A stretch of 64,000 bases of DNA from Candidatus Gastranaerophilales bacterium (lineage in GTDB: Bacteria; Cyanobacteriota; Vampirovibrionia; Gastranaerophilales; Gastranaerophilaceae), in NCBI GenBank assembly GCA_944326485.1, contig CALVED010000004.1:124001-188000 (forward strand), in the 5' to 3' direction. Below the pieces are notes generated by a model. The model made no database searches and was not told the origin of the DNA. It worked only from the letters and a program-made list of their open reading frames with translations. This document shows, one piece after another, positions 1-8,058 of the stretch; within the stretch, counting starts at the first letter, position 1; every line of letters starts with the position of its first letter. The position numbers and the translations under genes are program-made.

Positions 1-314
1 CTTATTATTTTAACAGAAGGGGATTTTTTTTCTATTAACTCTTTTGTTATAGTAACAAGTAATCTTTGTTTATAAACCATTTCCTCTAGAGTTGCGTTAA
101 AATTTTCTTCGATAAAACTTAGCATTTTTTTACTATATATCGGTTCATTATTGATTACATCTTCTATATCTACCATATGAGACAGGTTAACTTCACATTC
201 ACCTATAAAAGATATAATTGAATTCCCTTTAATTTTAAAATTTTTATATATCCAATGTGGACTTAATTGTTCTCCAGTATATTTTATTTCTTTATCTATA
301 AATAGTGTTTTCAT
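1..314 (-). CDS. DUF366 family protein, partial (C-terminus beyond the window)
   Basis: The frame opens at an ATG at 314 and stays open to the window edge, so only the N-terminal 104 residues are visible. They begin MKTLFIDKEIKYTGEQLSPHW and include a GECEVNLSHMVD segment and a NNEPIYSKKML segment. I recognise these as the DUF366 family, which has no firm biochemical role. It starts 2 nt after the queC stop, so it is almost certainly the last visible gene of the same transcript. That context suggests a link to 7-deazaguanine/queuosine metabolism, which is inference. Family assignment is from memory of the conserved N-terminus. Confidence 0.75.
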   Translation of the reverse strand, partial: MKTLFIDKEIKYTGEQLSPHWIYKNFKIKGNSIISFIGECEVNLSHMVDIEDVINNEPIYSKKMLSFIEENFNATLEEMVYKQRLLVTITKELIEKKSPSVKII

Positions 315-316
315 AT

Positions 317-1015
317 TTAATCCTGTTCAAAAATCTTGTCTATAATATCTTTTCTATTATTTAACTCTAATGCTCTTTTTAGTCTTTGGCAAGATTCACA
401 AAAACCACAATGTTTTTCTTCTGAGATATAACAACTGTGAATTAATTCTAAAGGTACTTCTTTTTGAATTGCCAGTTTTACTATTTCTTCTTTTGTCATG
501 TTAATTAATGGAGCAATAAGTTTAATATTTGTATTTGTTGAGTTTTCAAGTGATGAATTAATTGCATTTACAAATTGTATGGAATTATCTTTAAATGTTG
601 TACCTTCTTCTTTATTTGCTCCAAAAACAATTGTATTAAAATTATAAGATTCTGCAAAACAAGCAGCGATATTTACAAACAATCCATTTCTATTTGGAAC
701 CCATACTGATTTTGCACTGTTCTGTGCTATTGATATATTATTCAAATTTTCTTTCGATATATATGGGATAGTTTCATTTGTTGTTAATGAAGATGTTGAA
801 ATTATAGATAACCAATCTAAGTCAATTATTTTATGTTCTGTTTTATAATATTTAGAAATAATTTCAGATGCTTTTTTTTCAGCTAAATATGATTTTTGTC
901 CATAGTTAAATGTTAAACAAATAACTTCAGAACACGTTTCTCTAATAACAGCCAAGCTGACAACAGAGTCAAGTCCTCCTGATAAAAGTACTATTGCTTT
1001 ATTCATATTTTCCAT
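317..1015 (-). CDS. queC: 7-cyano-7-deazaguanine synthase QueC
   Basis: QueC converts 7-carboxy-7-deazaguanine to preQ0 with ATP and ammonia, in the cytoplasmic pathway to queuosine. The 232-aa product has the PP-loop motif SGGLDS at residues 12-17. It has a C-terminal zinc site formed by C195, C203, C206 and C209 (HSCYIS..., then CGFCESC). Length is normal for the family. A second ATG at 1006 (MNKAIVLL) is also plausible. I kept 1015 because a weak GAAGAG lies a few bases upstream, whereas the purines before 1006 are too close. It overlaps the end of the HEAT-repeat gene by 17 nt and is followed 2 nt later by the DUF366 gene. queH, a later step, is at 59680 on the other side of the window. 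Confidence 0.95.
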   Translation of the reverse strand: MENMNKAIVLLSGGLDSVVSLAVIRETCSEVICLTFNYGQKSYLAEKKASEIISKYYKTEHKIIDLDWLSIISTSSLTTNETIPYISKENLNNISIAQNSAKSVWVPNRNGLFVNIAACFAESYNFNTIVFGANKEEGTTFKDNSIQFVNAINSSLENSTNTNIKLIAPLINMTKEEIVKLAIQKEVPLELIHSCYISEEKHCGFCESCQRLKRALELNNRKDIIDKIFEQD

Positions 1016-1997
1016 TTGTCTCTTCGTCTTCTTCCTCTTCTTCTTCTAAAATGTCTTCTTGTAATTTTAATGCTTCTGTTTTTGCTTTGTCTGAGAATTC
1101 TTCTCCATTAATTATTTCTTTTAAAATATTATCACCAAGCATATTATATAAAGCAATAACTGCATTTTGAACAACTTCTCGATTATTATCATTAAGCATA
1201 TTTCTTATCAATTCTTCTGCTCTTTCATCTTCAGAGTTCATTAAAACTTCTATTGCATTTATTCTAACTTGAGGAGATTCATCTCTTAGTGATTTTACTA
1301 ATGCATTATGAATCCGTTCATTTCTGTAGTTATAATTTAGTTTATTTAATGCTTCAAGAGCTCGCTCTTTTAAAAATGTAAATTTATCTAAAAATCCCTT
1401 TTTACTTTCTAAAATAGAAACTAAAGAATCAACTGCTTTATCATCTCCAATCATTCCAAGTGCTGATACTGCAGATTCTTTTACGTAAACCGAAGATTCT
1501 GATTCATCTTCTACTATTTTCATTAATGGTAATACAGCATATTTATCCCCAATTTTACCCAATGCTTCAGCACATGATAGTTTTACTTTGTAATTTTCAT
1601 CCTTGCTGTTAAGGCAGTATAATAAAGGGTAAACAGCTTGAGAATCTTTGGTATTGGCAAGAGCTTTTGTTATATTTACTCTGATTCTTGTAAGATTATC
1701 AGGATCTGGTATTCTTTGGGCCAGTTTTGATTTCATTAATAAAGAATCTATTAGTAATGCTCTGCTTGATTTATCTTTATATTTATCTATTTTGTGTAAT
1801 AAAAACATTAAAACTTCATAGGAGTTAGAAACTTCAAAGAAATAATTATATATTAAAATTAAATGTTCACTTGGAAAGTCGACGCTTAGCCCTGTGATTT
1901 TATCTATTGTTTCTTTCGGGTCATGCGGATTTATTACATCACACTTATTTGCCAATTGTTCAAGAGGTAAATTAATTTTTTCTTCCATAGCTTGCAT
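999..1997 (-). CDS. HEAT-repeat protein with acidic tail
   Basis: This 332-aa protein has tandem helical repeats of the HEAT/PBS-lyase type over roughly residues 110-300. Repeated units resemble CAEALGKIGDKYAVLPLMKIV, SAVSALGMIGDDKAVDSLVSI and NAIEVLMNSEDERAEELI. The C-terminus is a strongly acidic run (EEEEEEDEE). No signal peptide or membrane segment is visible, so it is probably a cytoplasmic scaffold or protein-interaction factor. A start at the second Met (MEEKINLP) is possible; neither start has a good Shine-Dalgarno. Its end overlaps queC by 17 nt, which suggests translational coupling. No catalytic motif is visible, so substrate and partner are unknown. Confidence 0.8.
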   Translation of the reverse strand: MQAMEEKINLPLEQLANKCDVINPHDPKETIDKITGLSVDFPSEHLILIYNYFFEVSNSYEVLMFLLHKIDKYKDKSSRALLIDSLLMKSKLAQRIPDPDNLTRIRVNITKALANTKDSQAVYPLLYCLNSKDENYKVKLSCAEALGKIGDKYAVLPLMKIVEDESESSVYVKESAVSALGMIGDDKAVDSLVSILESKKGFLDKFTFLKERALEALNKLNYNYRNERIHNALVKSLRDESPQVRINAIEVLMNSEDERAEELIRNMLNDNNREVVQNAVIALYNMLGDNILKEIINGEEFSDKAKTEALKLQEDILEEEEEEDEETNGKYE

Positions 1998-2040
1998 GTA
2001 TTAGTACACATGTATAGGATAAATAAAAAACAAAACTATA

Positions 2041-2640
2041 TCAAGATAAAAAGGTTAAATTATCAATATTCATTAAGATTTCAAGGTCTTTTTTTTCGAT
2101 TGCTTCTTCTATTACGGAATTAATATTAATATTTATAGATGCATCTTTTAGCTTTTCAGGAAGTTTAATGTCTTTAGTTGTTTTAGTATTAACAAAACCT
2201 TTATTTAAATCAAGAAATTCTTTATATAACTTGACAATATTCTTCCAGATTATCGGTATTTCAAATTTTTTACCTGTATAATATAGAGTATCCCTTTCAT
2301 AACAGTCAATGTAATTTTCAATAAAATTTATTTGCATCATGTAGTCATATTTTTCTTTTTCTTCATTTTCCATATTAAGAAAAATATTTCCTTCAATGTC
2401 TTTTGGTGAATTCATATTATTTTTGTATATATAGTATGCCCACAAAAGGCATCCAAGATAAAATGCAATGTTATTTTTTATATATTTTTGAATTTTAACC
2501 GTATATAATTTAAAGCGAGCTCTTTTTTGATGTATTGTTTGAAATGACATTAATTGAGAATATACATTGTTTACAAAATCATTTAAATCTAATACAAGAT
2601 TACCAATTCCAGGATCAAACTTAACTGTTTCATTAATCAT
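2041..2640 (-). CDS. Hypothetical 199-aa protein
   Basis: I do not recognise this family. The protein is predicted soluble and largely helical, with one hydrophobic aromatic stretch (FYLGCLLWAYYIY, about residues 60-72) that could be a buried helix. There is no signal peptide and no recognisable catalytic motif. Its ATG overlaps the hisF stop by one base (TAATG), so it is probably translationally coupled to hisF. It is followed after 43 nt by the HEAT-repeat gene. The coupling makes it a real gene, but its position next to histidine biosynthesis says little about function. Confidence 0.7.
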   Translation of the reverse strand: MINETVKFDPGIGNLVLDLNDFVNNVYSQLMSFQTIHQKRARFKLYTVKIQKYIKNNIAFYLGCLLWAYYIYKNNMNSPKDIEGNIFLNMENEEKEKYDYMMQINFIENYIDCYERDTLYYTGKKFEIPIIWKNIVKLYKEFLDLNKGFVNTKTTKDIKLPEKLKDASINININSVIEEAIEKKDLEILMNIDNLTFLS

Positions 2641-3398
2641 TATATTCTTACCTCAATTTCTGCTTTTTTTAATGATTTCTTTAACGTTGGAATATTAAGA
2701 GTATTAAAGTGGAAAATAGAAGCAGCTAAAGCGGCATCTGCAAAACCTAATTTAAAAATATCTATAAAATGGTTCTCATTAGGACCTGCACCACCAGATG
2801 CAATTACCGGTATATTTAAATTTAATGATGCAAGTTTTGTCATTTCTATATCAAACCCATTTTGTGTTCCATCTGCATCCATTGACGTGAGTAATATTTC
2901 ACCGGCACCTCTTTTTTCAACTTCTATTAACCAATCATATAATTTTATTCCACTGTTAACTTTTCCGGCATTAGTATGAACATAAAAATCATTGTTTTCT
3001 CTTTTTGCATCAACAGCAACTACTATACATTGTGAGCCAAAATATTTTGATGCAGTACTTATTAATTCAGGATTTTTTACTGCTGCAGAATTTATAGCTA
3101 CTTTATCAGCACCTGCCAGTAAAAGATTTTTCATATCTTCAATTGATTTAATTCCGCCACCAACTGTAAATGGAATAAAAACTTGTTTCGCAACTTTTTC
3201 TACCATTTCTATGGTTGTTTTTCTTCCTTCATTTGTTGCTGTTATATCAAGAAAAACAAGCTCATCCGCACCTTCATCCGAATATTTCTTTGCTAAACTC
3301 ACAGGGTCACCTGCATAACGTAAATTCTCAAAATTTACGCCTTTTACAGTCTCTCCGTTTTTTACATCTAAACAAGGTATAATTCTTTTTGCAAGCAT
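2640..3398 (-). CDS. hisF: Imidazole glycerol phosphate synthase cyclase subunit HisF
   Basis: HisF is the (beta-alpha)8 cyclase subunit of IGP synthase. With HisH-supplied ammonia it turns PRFAR into imidazole glycerol phosphate and AICAR. The 252-aa protein starts [12 protein letters not shown] and carries both catalytic aspartates at the canonical positions, D11 (PCLDVKNG) and D130 (VVAVDAKR). The phosphate-binding VGGGIKS loop and the ASGGAG loop are also present. No other his gene lies in the window. It starts 2 nt after the pheS stop and shares one base with the next gene, so it sits inside a pheS-led run. Confidence 0.97.
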   Translation of the reverse strand: MLAKRIIPCLDVKNGETVKGVNFENLRYAGDPVSLAKKYSDEGADELVFLDITATNEGRKTTIEMVEKVAKQVFIPFTVGGGIKSIEDMKNLLLAGADKVAINSAAVKNPELISTASKYFGSQCIVVAVDAKRENNDFYVHTNAGKVNSGIKLYDWLIEVEKRGAGEILLTSMDADGTQNGFDIEMTKLASLNLNIPVIASGGAGPNENHFIDIFKLGFADAALAASIFHFNTLNIPTLKKSLKKAEIEVRI

Positions 3399-3400
3399 AA

Positions 3401-4435
3401 TTAAAATTGTTTCAAAAACCTAATATCATTATTAAAAAATAATCTTATATCATTTATAGCATATTTCAGCATTGTAAGTCTTTCAACACCCATACCAAAT
3501 GCAAATCCTGAATAAACTTCAGGGTCAATACCTACATTCCTCAAAACATTTGCATGAACCATTCCTGAGCCCAATACCTCTAACCAACCGGTTCCGCTAC
3601 AAGTTCTACAGCCTTTACCACCACACATTATACATTGTACATCTACTTCTGCACTTGGTTCTGTAAATGGAAAATAACTTGCTCTAAATCTTGTTGGTCT
3701 GTTTGATCCAAAATATATTCTTACAAACTCATTTAAAATACCTTTTAAGTCACCAAAAGAAATATTAGTATCAACTAATAATCCTTCTATTTGATGGAAA
3801 AGATTATTTTTTCTTGCACTTACAGATTCACATCTATATACTCTTCCGGGAGAAATAACTCTTACCGGTGGCTTTTGATTTAACATTTGTCTTATTTGTG
3901 CGCCTGATGTCTGACTCCTTAATATAACATTTGGTGCAACTTTTGTGTAAAAAGTATCTTGCATATCTTTTGCAGGATGATCCGGAGGAAAATTCAACAT
4001 ATCAAAGTTTATATATTCAGTTTCAACTTCCGGGCTATTTTCAGGTCTTACGAGAGAAAAACCCATTCCTTGAAAAATTTCAACTATTTCGTTTACTGTT
4101 TGTGTTAGGGGATGAACTTTTCCTTGAGGTCTATAATCAGAAGGCAATGTTATATCTATTTTTTCCTGATTTAGTTTTATATTTAACTCTTTTTTATAGA
4201 TTTCTTCATTCTTATTTGTTATTAATTCTTCCAGCTCATTTGAAACCTTATTTGCTAATGCACCAATGATTCTTTTATCTTCGTCTGATAAGTCCTTCAA
4301 ATTTTTCTTTATTGAATTTAATTCACCTTTTCTGCTTAAATATTTTAATTTTATGTCTTCTAGATTTTGCATTGATTGTGCATTATTTATTTCTTCTGAT
4401 GCATTTCTTAAAATAAGTTCCAAATTCTCTTTCAT
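3401..4435 (-). CDS. pheS: Phenylalanyl-tRNA synthetase alpha subunit PheS
   Basis: PheS is the catalytic alpha chain of the (alpha-beta)2 phenylalanyl-tRNA synthetase. The 344-aa length is normal. The N-terminal 90 or so residues form the tRNA-binding coiled coil. The class II catalytic core follows, with [14 protein letters not shown], motif 2 around [13 protein letters not shown] and RVYRCE, and motif 3 [13 protein letters not shown] near the end. [17 protein letters not shown] is the usual cysteine-rich insertion. pheT does not follow; hisF does, after 2 nt. I see no T-box-like leader upstream. Confidence 0.97.
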   Translation of the reverse strand: MKENLELILRNASEEINNAQSMQNLEDIKLKYLSRKGELNSIKKNLKDLSDEDKRIIGALANKVSNELEELITNKNEEIYKKELNIKLNQEKIDITLPSDYRPQGKVHPLTQTVNEIVEIFQGMGFSLVRPENSPEVETEYINFDMLNFPPDHPAKDMQDTFYTKVAPNVILRSQTSGAQIRQMLNQKPPVRVISPGRVYRCESVSARKNNLFHQIEGLLVDTNISFGDLKGILNEFVRIYFGSNRPTRFRASYFPFTEPSAEVDVQCIMCGGKGCRTCSGTGWLEVLGSGMVHANVLRNVGIDPEVYSGFAFGMGVERLTMLKYAINDIRLFFNNDIRFLKQF

Positions 4436-4539
4436 AAAAGCCTCATTGTATATCTACTAAAAAAATTATATGACAAAGATAATTACATGTCATTGAATTT
4501 TATAATGGAAATTTATGATATACTCAAAATAGTGCAAAA

Positions 4540-4577
4540 GAAAATTTACAATGAACTATAAATCTAAGTAAATTTTC
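4540..4577. repeat. 10-bp inverted repeat upstream of the GH13 gene
   Basis: GAAAATTTAC at 4540-4549 is perfectly repeated in inverted orientation at 4568-4577, with an 18-nt spacer. It lies in the 235-bp gap between the divergent pheS and GH13 genes. It could be a hairpin in the leader or an operator, but at this A+T content a chance match is possible. Confidence 0.3.
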
Positions 4578-4670
4578 TAGTGATATTTTAAAAGTGTATT
4601 ATTTGTTAAAAATATAGTTTTCTTACAAAGAATGTAATAAGTTTTATTTAAATAGTTGAGGAATTTGTGT

Positions 4671-6212
4671 ATGCGTTTTAAAAAAATATTTTTGTTAAGT
4701 ATTTTATTTTTGTTTCAATGTAACTATGTATTTGCACAAGAAAATACTGATAATAAAACTGATTTAAGAGAATTGTTTCAAAATAATAAAGCAGTAATCT
4801 ATTCGATAAATTTAAGAACTTTTAATGCAAATGATAAAAATGGAAATGGTATAATTGATTTTTATGAAGGAGAAACACCAGGCTCATTTATTAATGCTAT
4901 TGATAGATTAGATGAATTAAAACAACTTGGAGTAAATACTATTCACCTTCTTCCAATAACTCCTGTCGGGAAAATAAAAGCACTTGGAACTGCGGGTTCT
5001 TTGTACGCTCTTGCAGATTTTCATTCTGTTAATTTGCAGCTTGTTGATGTACAAAGTGATTTATCTCCAAAAGAACAAGCAAAGAAATTTGTTGATGAAT
5101 GTCATAAAAGAGGTATCAAGGTAATTGTTGATTTACCTAGTTGTGGTGCTTATGATTTATATATTAACAGTCCGGATTTATTTGTTTTAAGTGAGGATGG
5201 TTCACCTTTTATTCCAGCAGATTGGATGGATGTTAGATTGTTTAAAGTATCTGATAAATATCAGGAACTCATAAATTCAGATATATTTGTTCTTCATAAA
5301 ATATTTATAAATTACATGCTTAGCATTGGAGTTGATGGTATTAGAGCTGATGTAGCTACTTTAAAACCTTATATTTTTTGGAAAGAGTTAATTAAGTATG
5401 CAAGAACAAAAAAAGAAGGATTATTATTTCTTGCTGAAGCTTCTGAAAGTTGGACTAAACCTGCATCAGACAGGGCTTATTTTACTGATTACAAAAAACT
5501 TTTAGAAGCAGGATTTGATGGTTATTATGGTGATTTCTTTGAACTGAAAAATTGGAAAAGTATGGAAGATCTTTCAGATTCTGTACAAAATCGTCAAAAA
5601 ATATTGAAAAAGTATTCTGATAAAAAATCTGTTATAGGTAGTTTTGAAACTCATGATGTTGTAAGTCCTCTTTTAATTGGCGGTGAAGGTTTTTCTAAAA
5701 TTATTATTTGGTTAAATGCAACTTTACCTTTAAATCCATACTATGTTGACGGCTTTTTACAAGCTGATGATTATATGTATGAATATTCAAACAAGAAAGC
5801 AAATGAAACTTATACTGATGACGAGTTTTACTATGTTCATCAAGGCCAAATTGATATTTTTAATTTTTCAAGAAAACCAGGTACTGATTCTAAAATTTTA
5901 ATTGATGAACACATTTTAGCAATGAATTTAAGAAATAATTATCTCGATGTTATAACAAAAGGTAAATTTATTCCTCTTAAATCTGATAATGAAAAAATAT
6001 TTGCTTATCAAAGAATATATAAAGATAAATCTATTGTTGTTATAATTAACAGAAACCTTATTAATAGTGAAGATGTAAATGTAAAAGTAAGGAAAATATC
6101 AAAAAAATCAAAGATTAATTTTATTAAAGAAATAGATGATGGAAAGCTTGTAAAGTCAACATATAGTGCCAAAATGAAGCCAGCTTCAATTGTTATTTTT
6201 ACTATAAATTAA
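4671..6212 (+). CDS. Exported GH13 alpha-amylase-like glycoside hydrolase
   Basis: This 513-aa protein has a signal peptide (about residues 1-22, ending VFA) and a GH13 (beta-alpha)8 domain. The calcium-loop-like DKNGNGIIDFYEG lies near residues 55-67. The catalytic triad is visible: nucleophile D227 in DGIRADVAT, acid/base E256 in LFLAEASE, and D329 in FETHD. The usual region I His (DxxxNH) is absent; here the segment reads VDLPSCGAYD. The frame is open from a TTG at 4656, but GAGGAA at 4658-4663 sits 7 nt before the ATG at 4671, so I chose that ATG. It probably acts on alpha-glucans or oligosaccharides in the periplasm, as hydrolase or transferase. Exact specificity cannot be read. Confidence 0.85.
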   Translation: MRFKKIFLLSILFLFQCNYVFAQENTDNKTDLRELFQNNKAVIYSINLRTFNANDKNGNGIIDFYEGETPGSFINAIDRLDELKQLGVNTIHLLPITPVGKIKALGTAGSLYALADFHSVNLQLVDVQSDLSPKEQAKKFVDECHKRGIKVIVDLPSCGAYDLYINSPDLFVLSEDGSPFIPADWMDVRLFKVSDKYQELINSDIFVLHKIFINYMLSIGVDGIRADVATLKPYIFWKELIKYARTKKEGLLFLAEASESWTKPASDRAYFTDYKKLLEAGFDGYYGDFFELKNWKSMEDLSDSVQNRQKILKKYSDKKSVIGSFETHDVVSPLLIGGEGFSKIIIWLNATLPLNPYYVDGFLQADDYMYEYSNKKANETYTDDEFYYVHQGQIDIFNFSRKPGTDSKILIDEHILAMNLRNNYLDVITKGKFIPLKSDNEKIFAYQRIYKDKSIVVIINRNLINSEDVNVKVRKISKKSKINFIKEIDDGKLVKSTYSAKMKPASIVIFTIN

Positions 6213-6252
6213 TTTTTTGTTGAAAAAAATAAAAAAAAATATATTAAAAGTA

Positions 6253-6280
6253 TTGCCAAAACTTGAAATATAAGTATAAT
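6253..6280 (+). promoter_or_regulatory. Sigma-70-type promoter of the HU gene
   Basis: TTGCCA (6253-6258) and TATAAT (6275-6280) are separated by 16 bp. A strong ribosome-binding site AGAGGAGG at 6296-6303 precedes the HU ATG by 5 nt. This is one of the cleanest promoters in the window, as expected for an abundant nucleoid protein. Confidence 0.75.
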
Positions 6281-6308
6281 AATCTTTGTAATACAAGAGG
6301 AGGTTCTC

Positions 6309-6581
6309 ATGAACAAAGAAGAATTAGTAAAAGAAGTTGCAAAAAAAGCAAAAGTTTCACAAAAGGCAGCAGCAGATGTTTTAAGTGCTACAATTGATAC
6401 TGTACAAAAAACAGTTGCTAAAGGTAAAAAAGTTACTTTAGTTGGTTTTGGTACTTTTGAAGCTCGTAAAAGAAAAGCTAGAACAGGTCGTAACCCTCAA
6501 ACAGGTGCTGCTATTAAAATTGCAGCTAAAACTGTTCCTGCATTCTCTGCTGGTAAAAAATTCAAAGATGCTGTGAAATAG
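6309..6581 (+). CDS. hup: HU-family DNA-binding protein
   Basis: HU is a small dimeric nucleoid protein that bends DNA non-specifically. The 90-aa product begins MNKEELVKEVAKKAKVSQ and has the GFGTFEARKRKARTGRNPQTG segment, in which the RNP tip of the DNA-binding arm is conserved. It ends in AFSAGKKFKDAVK, also typical. Length is exactly that of the family. It is monocistronic, with its own promoter upstream and a strong hairpin terminator 20 nt after the stop. IHF cannot be fully excluded, but HU is the default. Confidence 0.95.
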   Translation: MNKEELVKEVAKKAKVSQKAAADVLSATIDTVQKTVAKGKKVTLVGFGTFEARKRKARTGRNPQTGAAIKIAAKTVPAFSAGKKFKDAVK

Positions 6582-6600
6582 GCTTTATCTTTATAAAAAA

Positions 6601-6630
6601 AACCGTTTGAGTAATCAAACGGTTTTTTTT
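6601..6630 (+). terminator. Rho-independent terminator of the HU gene
   Basis: A perfect 10-bp stem AACCGTTTGA (6601-6610) / TCAAACGGTT (6615-6624) with a GTAA loop is followed by a run of T to 6630. The A-run before the stem would allow it to act for the convergent gene at 6644 as well. Confidence 0.9.
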
Positions 6631-6643
6631 ATTTTATCTCTTT

Positions 6644-6928
6644 TTAATTTAATGCATGTTTACAAACCGGGCATGTCGCAGCTGTTACTTTTACTTTCGT
6701 ATTGCAATAAGGACATACTTTATAAACTTCGCCCATTTTTGGTTGTGATGTTTCTTTTTCTATTGTTTCTTTTATGAAAAATATTTTATAAATTAATCTT
6801 GCATAATATAATACTATTAATATTATTATAATTCCTACAATTAACCACCATAACTCTTTTATCAAGAATAATATTAAAAATAATATTAATAGTGTTGTCA
6901 GGCAACCTGAAAATTCTATTCTATACAT
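6644..6928 (-). CDS. Small membrane protein with C-terminal zinc ribbon
   Basis: This 94-aa protein has two hydrophobic helices (about residues 10-24 and 27-52). A C-terminal zinc ribbon follows, made of CPYC and CPVC separated by about 12 residues. The ribbon should face the cytoplasm or periplasm depending on topology, which I cannot settle. It overlaps the end of tsaB by 8 nt and is the last gene of the bamA-tsaE-tsaB run. The family is not recognised; similar two-helix zinc-ribbon proteins are usually annotated only as hypothetical. Confidence 0.75.
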   Translation of the reverse strand: MYRIEFSGCLTTLLILFLILFLIKELWWLIVGIIIILIVLYYARLIYKIFFIKETIEKETSQPKMGEVYKVCPYCNTKVKVTAATCPVCKHALN

Positions 6929-7595
6929 TCTTTATTTCCTTAGGTTTTGTTATTGATGGTTGTTGAATATATAATGGTTTTACTTTCGCCCAGTTGAAGT
7001 CTTCTTTATTTTCCTTAATTTTATTATATGTAATTTCAGATAAATATAATCCGAAATTTTCATCGTTTTCTTCATAAATTGTACTTTCAATATTTAATTC
7101 ATTTAAGTATTTATTTATGGTTTTGTCTGAAATTATATAAGTGTTATTATCTATATATTTTATTATGTTCTCTTTATCTTCTAATTTTGGCTTGATTAAA
7201 GTATTTTGTTTGTCATATAAAGCTGTATAAACTTTGTTCTTTCTTGCATCAGTAACAATTAAAGACTTTTTTTCTGTTTTATTTAATTTTGAAAGAATCA
7301 TCAAAGATTCTATGCCAATAAGCTTTAAATTTGTTTGTTGTGCTAAAACTCTTGCTATTGTTATTCCGGCTCTTATTCCTGTAAAACTTCCTGGACCAAT
7401 GTTTATTCCTATTGCTTCTAAGTCTTTTATTTGAATATTATTATCTTTTAATATATTTCTTATTTCAGGTATAACATATGCACTATGATAGTTATCTTCT
7501 GTGCTATTTATTATTTTCGAAGACAAAATTGTATTATCTTCTCGTAGTACAATATATGATTTATTAAAACAAGTATCAAAAACAAGTATTTTCAT
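6921..7595 (-). CDS. tsaB: tRNA threonylcarbamoyladenosine biosynthesis protein TsaB
   Basis: TsaB is the non-catalytic ASKHA-fold partner of TsaD in making t6A37 on ANN-decoding tRNAs. The 224-aa product starts MKILVFDTCFNKSYIVL and has the signature GINIGPGSFTGIRAGITIA near residues 64-82. Length is normal. Its start overlaps the end of tsaE by 20 nt, which is a common tsaE-tsaB arrangement. tsaD and tsaC are not in the window. Confidence 0.93.
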   Translation of the reverse strand: MKILVFDTCFNKSYIVLREDNTILSSKIINSTEDNYHSAYVIPEIRNILKDNNIQIKDLEAIGINIGPGSFTGIRAGITIARVLAQQTNLKLIGIESLMILSKLNKTEKKSLIVTDARKNKVYTALYDKQNTLIKPKLEDKENIIKYIDNNTYIISDKTINKYLNELNIESTIYEENDENFGLYLSEITYNKIKENKEDFNWAKVKPLYIQQPSITKPKEIKNV

Positions 7596-8058
7596 ATTTT
7601 AATCCATTAATAATTTCTATGTTATTATCTCCAACAGGCGTAAAAATAAATTCTCTTTTGTTGTCATCAATATAATTTATATTAATATCTATCCTTTCAA
7701 AAGGAAGTGCATTTTGTGAAAACTCAGCCCACTCAACAAATGTTAGAATTTTACCTTCAGAATATTCTTCCAGTTCATTTATTATAGTGCTAATACCTTC
7801 TTTTTCAAGACGATATAAATCAAAATGATAAACAGGAATTTCTCCTGTTTTATATTCATTTAAAATCACAAAACTAGGACTTGTTACTTTCTCTTTTACC
7901 CCCAGATATTTACAAACATATTTTGTAAATGCAGTTTTACCTGCGCCAACATCTCCGTATAGGCATACAAACGCACCTTTATTTTTTACTAATTTTGCAA
8001 ATCTTTTAGCAAGATTTTCTGTTTCATCAATGTTTTTACATAATATACTAACTTGCAT
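7576..8058 (-). CDS. tsaE: tRNA threonylcarbamoyladenosine biosynthesis ATPase TsaE
   Basis: TsaE is the small P-loop ATPase needed for turnover of the TsaBD complex in t6A synthesis. The 160-aa product has the Walker A motif GDVGAGKT at residues 35-42, followed by the family's TKYVCKYLG. VTSPSFVILNEY, the YHFDLYRL segment and FVEWAEF (Walker-B-like) are also typical. It shares one base with the end of bamA and overlaps tsaB by 20 nt, so the three are co-transcribed. Confidence 0.95.
   Translation of the reverse strand: MQVSILCKNIDETENLAKRFAKLVKNKGAFVCLYGDVGAGKTAFTKYVCKYLGVKEKVTSPSFVILNEYKTGEIPVYHFDLYRLEKEGISTIINELEEYSEGKILTFVEWAEFSQNALPFERIDININYIDDNKREFIFTPVGDNNIEIINGLKYENTCF

Noticed and set aside
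3931-4269. Long open frame opposite pheS (and similar ones opposite hisF, bamA, leuS and recJ)
   Set aside because: These lie entirely inside strongly conserved genes on the other strand and lack ribosome-binding sites and protein-like composition.
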